This document shows, piece after piece, positions 61,067 through 61,323 of a stretch of DNA of 61,323 nt (the first letter of the stretch is position 1; the number at the start of each line of letters is the position of its first letter). The notes below the pieces were generated by a model. The model worked only from the letters and a program-made list of their open reading frames with translations. It searched no databases and was not told the origin of the DNA. This stretch comes from Theionarchaea archaeon (lineage in GTDB: Archaea; Methanobacteriota_B; Thermococci; Methanofastidiosales; SZ-28-30). Position numbers and translations under genes: made by a program. The stretch is from positions 1 through 61,323 of the forward strand of contig JACVGT010000037.1 of the NCBI GenBank assembly GCA_018992685.1, in the 5' to 3' direction.

Positions 61067-61125
61067 GCGTGTGCCAGTGACTGGTGGGCGTAACCTTTTT
61101 ATCTCTCGATATCCTTTGACCTGTA

Positions 61126-61227
61126 GGGCCTGTAGCCTAGTCAGGATAGGGCGCGAGGCTTCGGAAGTTCATATGCAGCACTGAAGACACCTCGCGGTCT
61201 GGGGTTCGAATCCCCACAGGCCCGCCA
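61126..61227 (+). tRNA. tRNA-Arg(TCG) with a 24-base intron
   Basis: GGGCCTG pairs with CAGGCCC; the discriminator is G and CCA is encoded (61225-61227). The anticodon stem CGAGG pairs with CCTCG, and the loop CTTCGG|A holds anticodon TCG. The intron is 61165-61188, after position 37, the canonical archaeal position. The T-arm is CTGGGG-TTCGAAT-CCCCA. A CTTTTTATCTC box near 61095-61105 is a likely promoter. The remaining 96 bases of the window show nothing. Confidence 0.93.
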
Positions 61228-61323
61228 CAATCTTCCTGTAGACCTGTTGGAATTGATATCGTCACGGAACGCTCACGGCTTCTTGAATCATTTCCACATA
61301 GAAACCAAATCAAATCGGACTAA

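Noticed and set aside
1-61323. CRISPR array or transposase/insertion sequence
   Set aside because: No regularly spaced direct repeats and no DDE or serine-transposase gene were seen on either strand.

Overview
The window is archaeal and almost certainly euryarchaeal. It carries an archaeal histone, ribosomal protein S8e, aEF-1beta, an LSm protein, Spt5, SecE, the L11-L1-L10-L12 cluster, FtsZ, a FAU-1-like RNase and a geranylgeranyl-reductase-family flavoprotein. Two tRNA genes have introns after the anticodon. Many genes have an A/T-rich TATA-like box about 25 bases before the start codon (leaderless transcripts), while others have GAGGTGAT-type ribosome binding sites. The lineage cannot be fixed from sequence alone. 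An uncultured euryarchaeon near the Theionarchaea / Methanofastidiosa / Thermococci branch is a guess, based on the Mbh-like Mrp genes and gene mix.

Layout. 0-2.3 kb is an integration site: a truncated tyrosine-recombinase gene, a tRNA 3'-end-like relic, an AT-rich gene fusing a P-loop-like region to a nucleoside-deoxyribosyltransferase-like domain, and intact tRNA-Ser(CGA). 2.3-9.8 kb holds a TldD/TldE pair, an AI-2E-type permease, a Ku plus LigD-like ligase operon (NHEJ), zinc-ribbon proteins, aEF-1beta and an FMN split-barrel protein. 10.3-13.6 kb is one 1084-residue protein with TPRs, a membrane anchor and two degenerate Nudix-like domains. 13.7-16.1 kb holds purB, a 46-residue YHS protein and an AbrB-ACT protein. 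16.1-21.5 kb is a nine-gene Mrp/Mbh-type antiporter operon without hydrogenase genes. 21.7-28.3 kb holds an RsmC-like methyltransferase and S8e on a shared promoter, a second TldD/TldE pair, a coiled-coil protein and a B12-binding radical SAM enzyme.

28.3-34.3 kb has an intron-bearing tRNA-Trp whose intron looks like a box C/D guide RNA, a membrane-anchored MA-clan peptidase, the operon ftsZ-secE-spt5-rpl11-rpl1-rpl10-rpl12, and tRNA-Ala. 34.5-36.3 kb is an ABC exporter. 36.3-46.5 kb is more accessory: HepT/MntA and VapBC toxin-antitoxin pairs, an M48 protease with a perfect EF-hand loop, gene relics, and a tandem membrane-protein duplication with remains of a third copy. 46.6-50.1 kb is a 1165-residue exported multidomain protein. 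50.4-61.3 kb holds metabolic and transport genes (Nif3-like, MATE, aminotransferase, MFS, M20), an alkyladenine glycosylase, the histone, the FAU-1-like protein, a BlaI/BlaR1-like repressor-protease pair, and tRNA-Arg with an intron.

The strongest candidates for undescribed biology are the TPR-membrane-tandem-Nudix protein, the EF-hand M48 protease, the archaeal BlaI/BlaR1-like module, the P-loop/deoxyribosyltransferase cargo gene at the tRNA-Ser integration site, and the exported Vps62-like protein. All functions given are inferred from sequence recognition; no searches were run.
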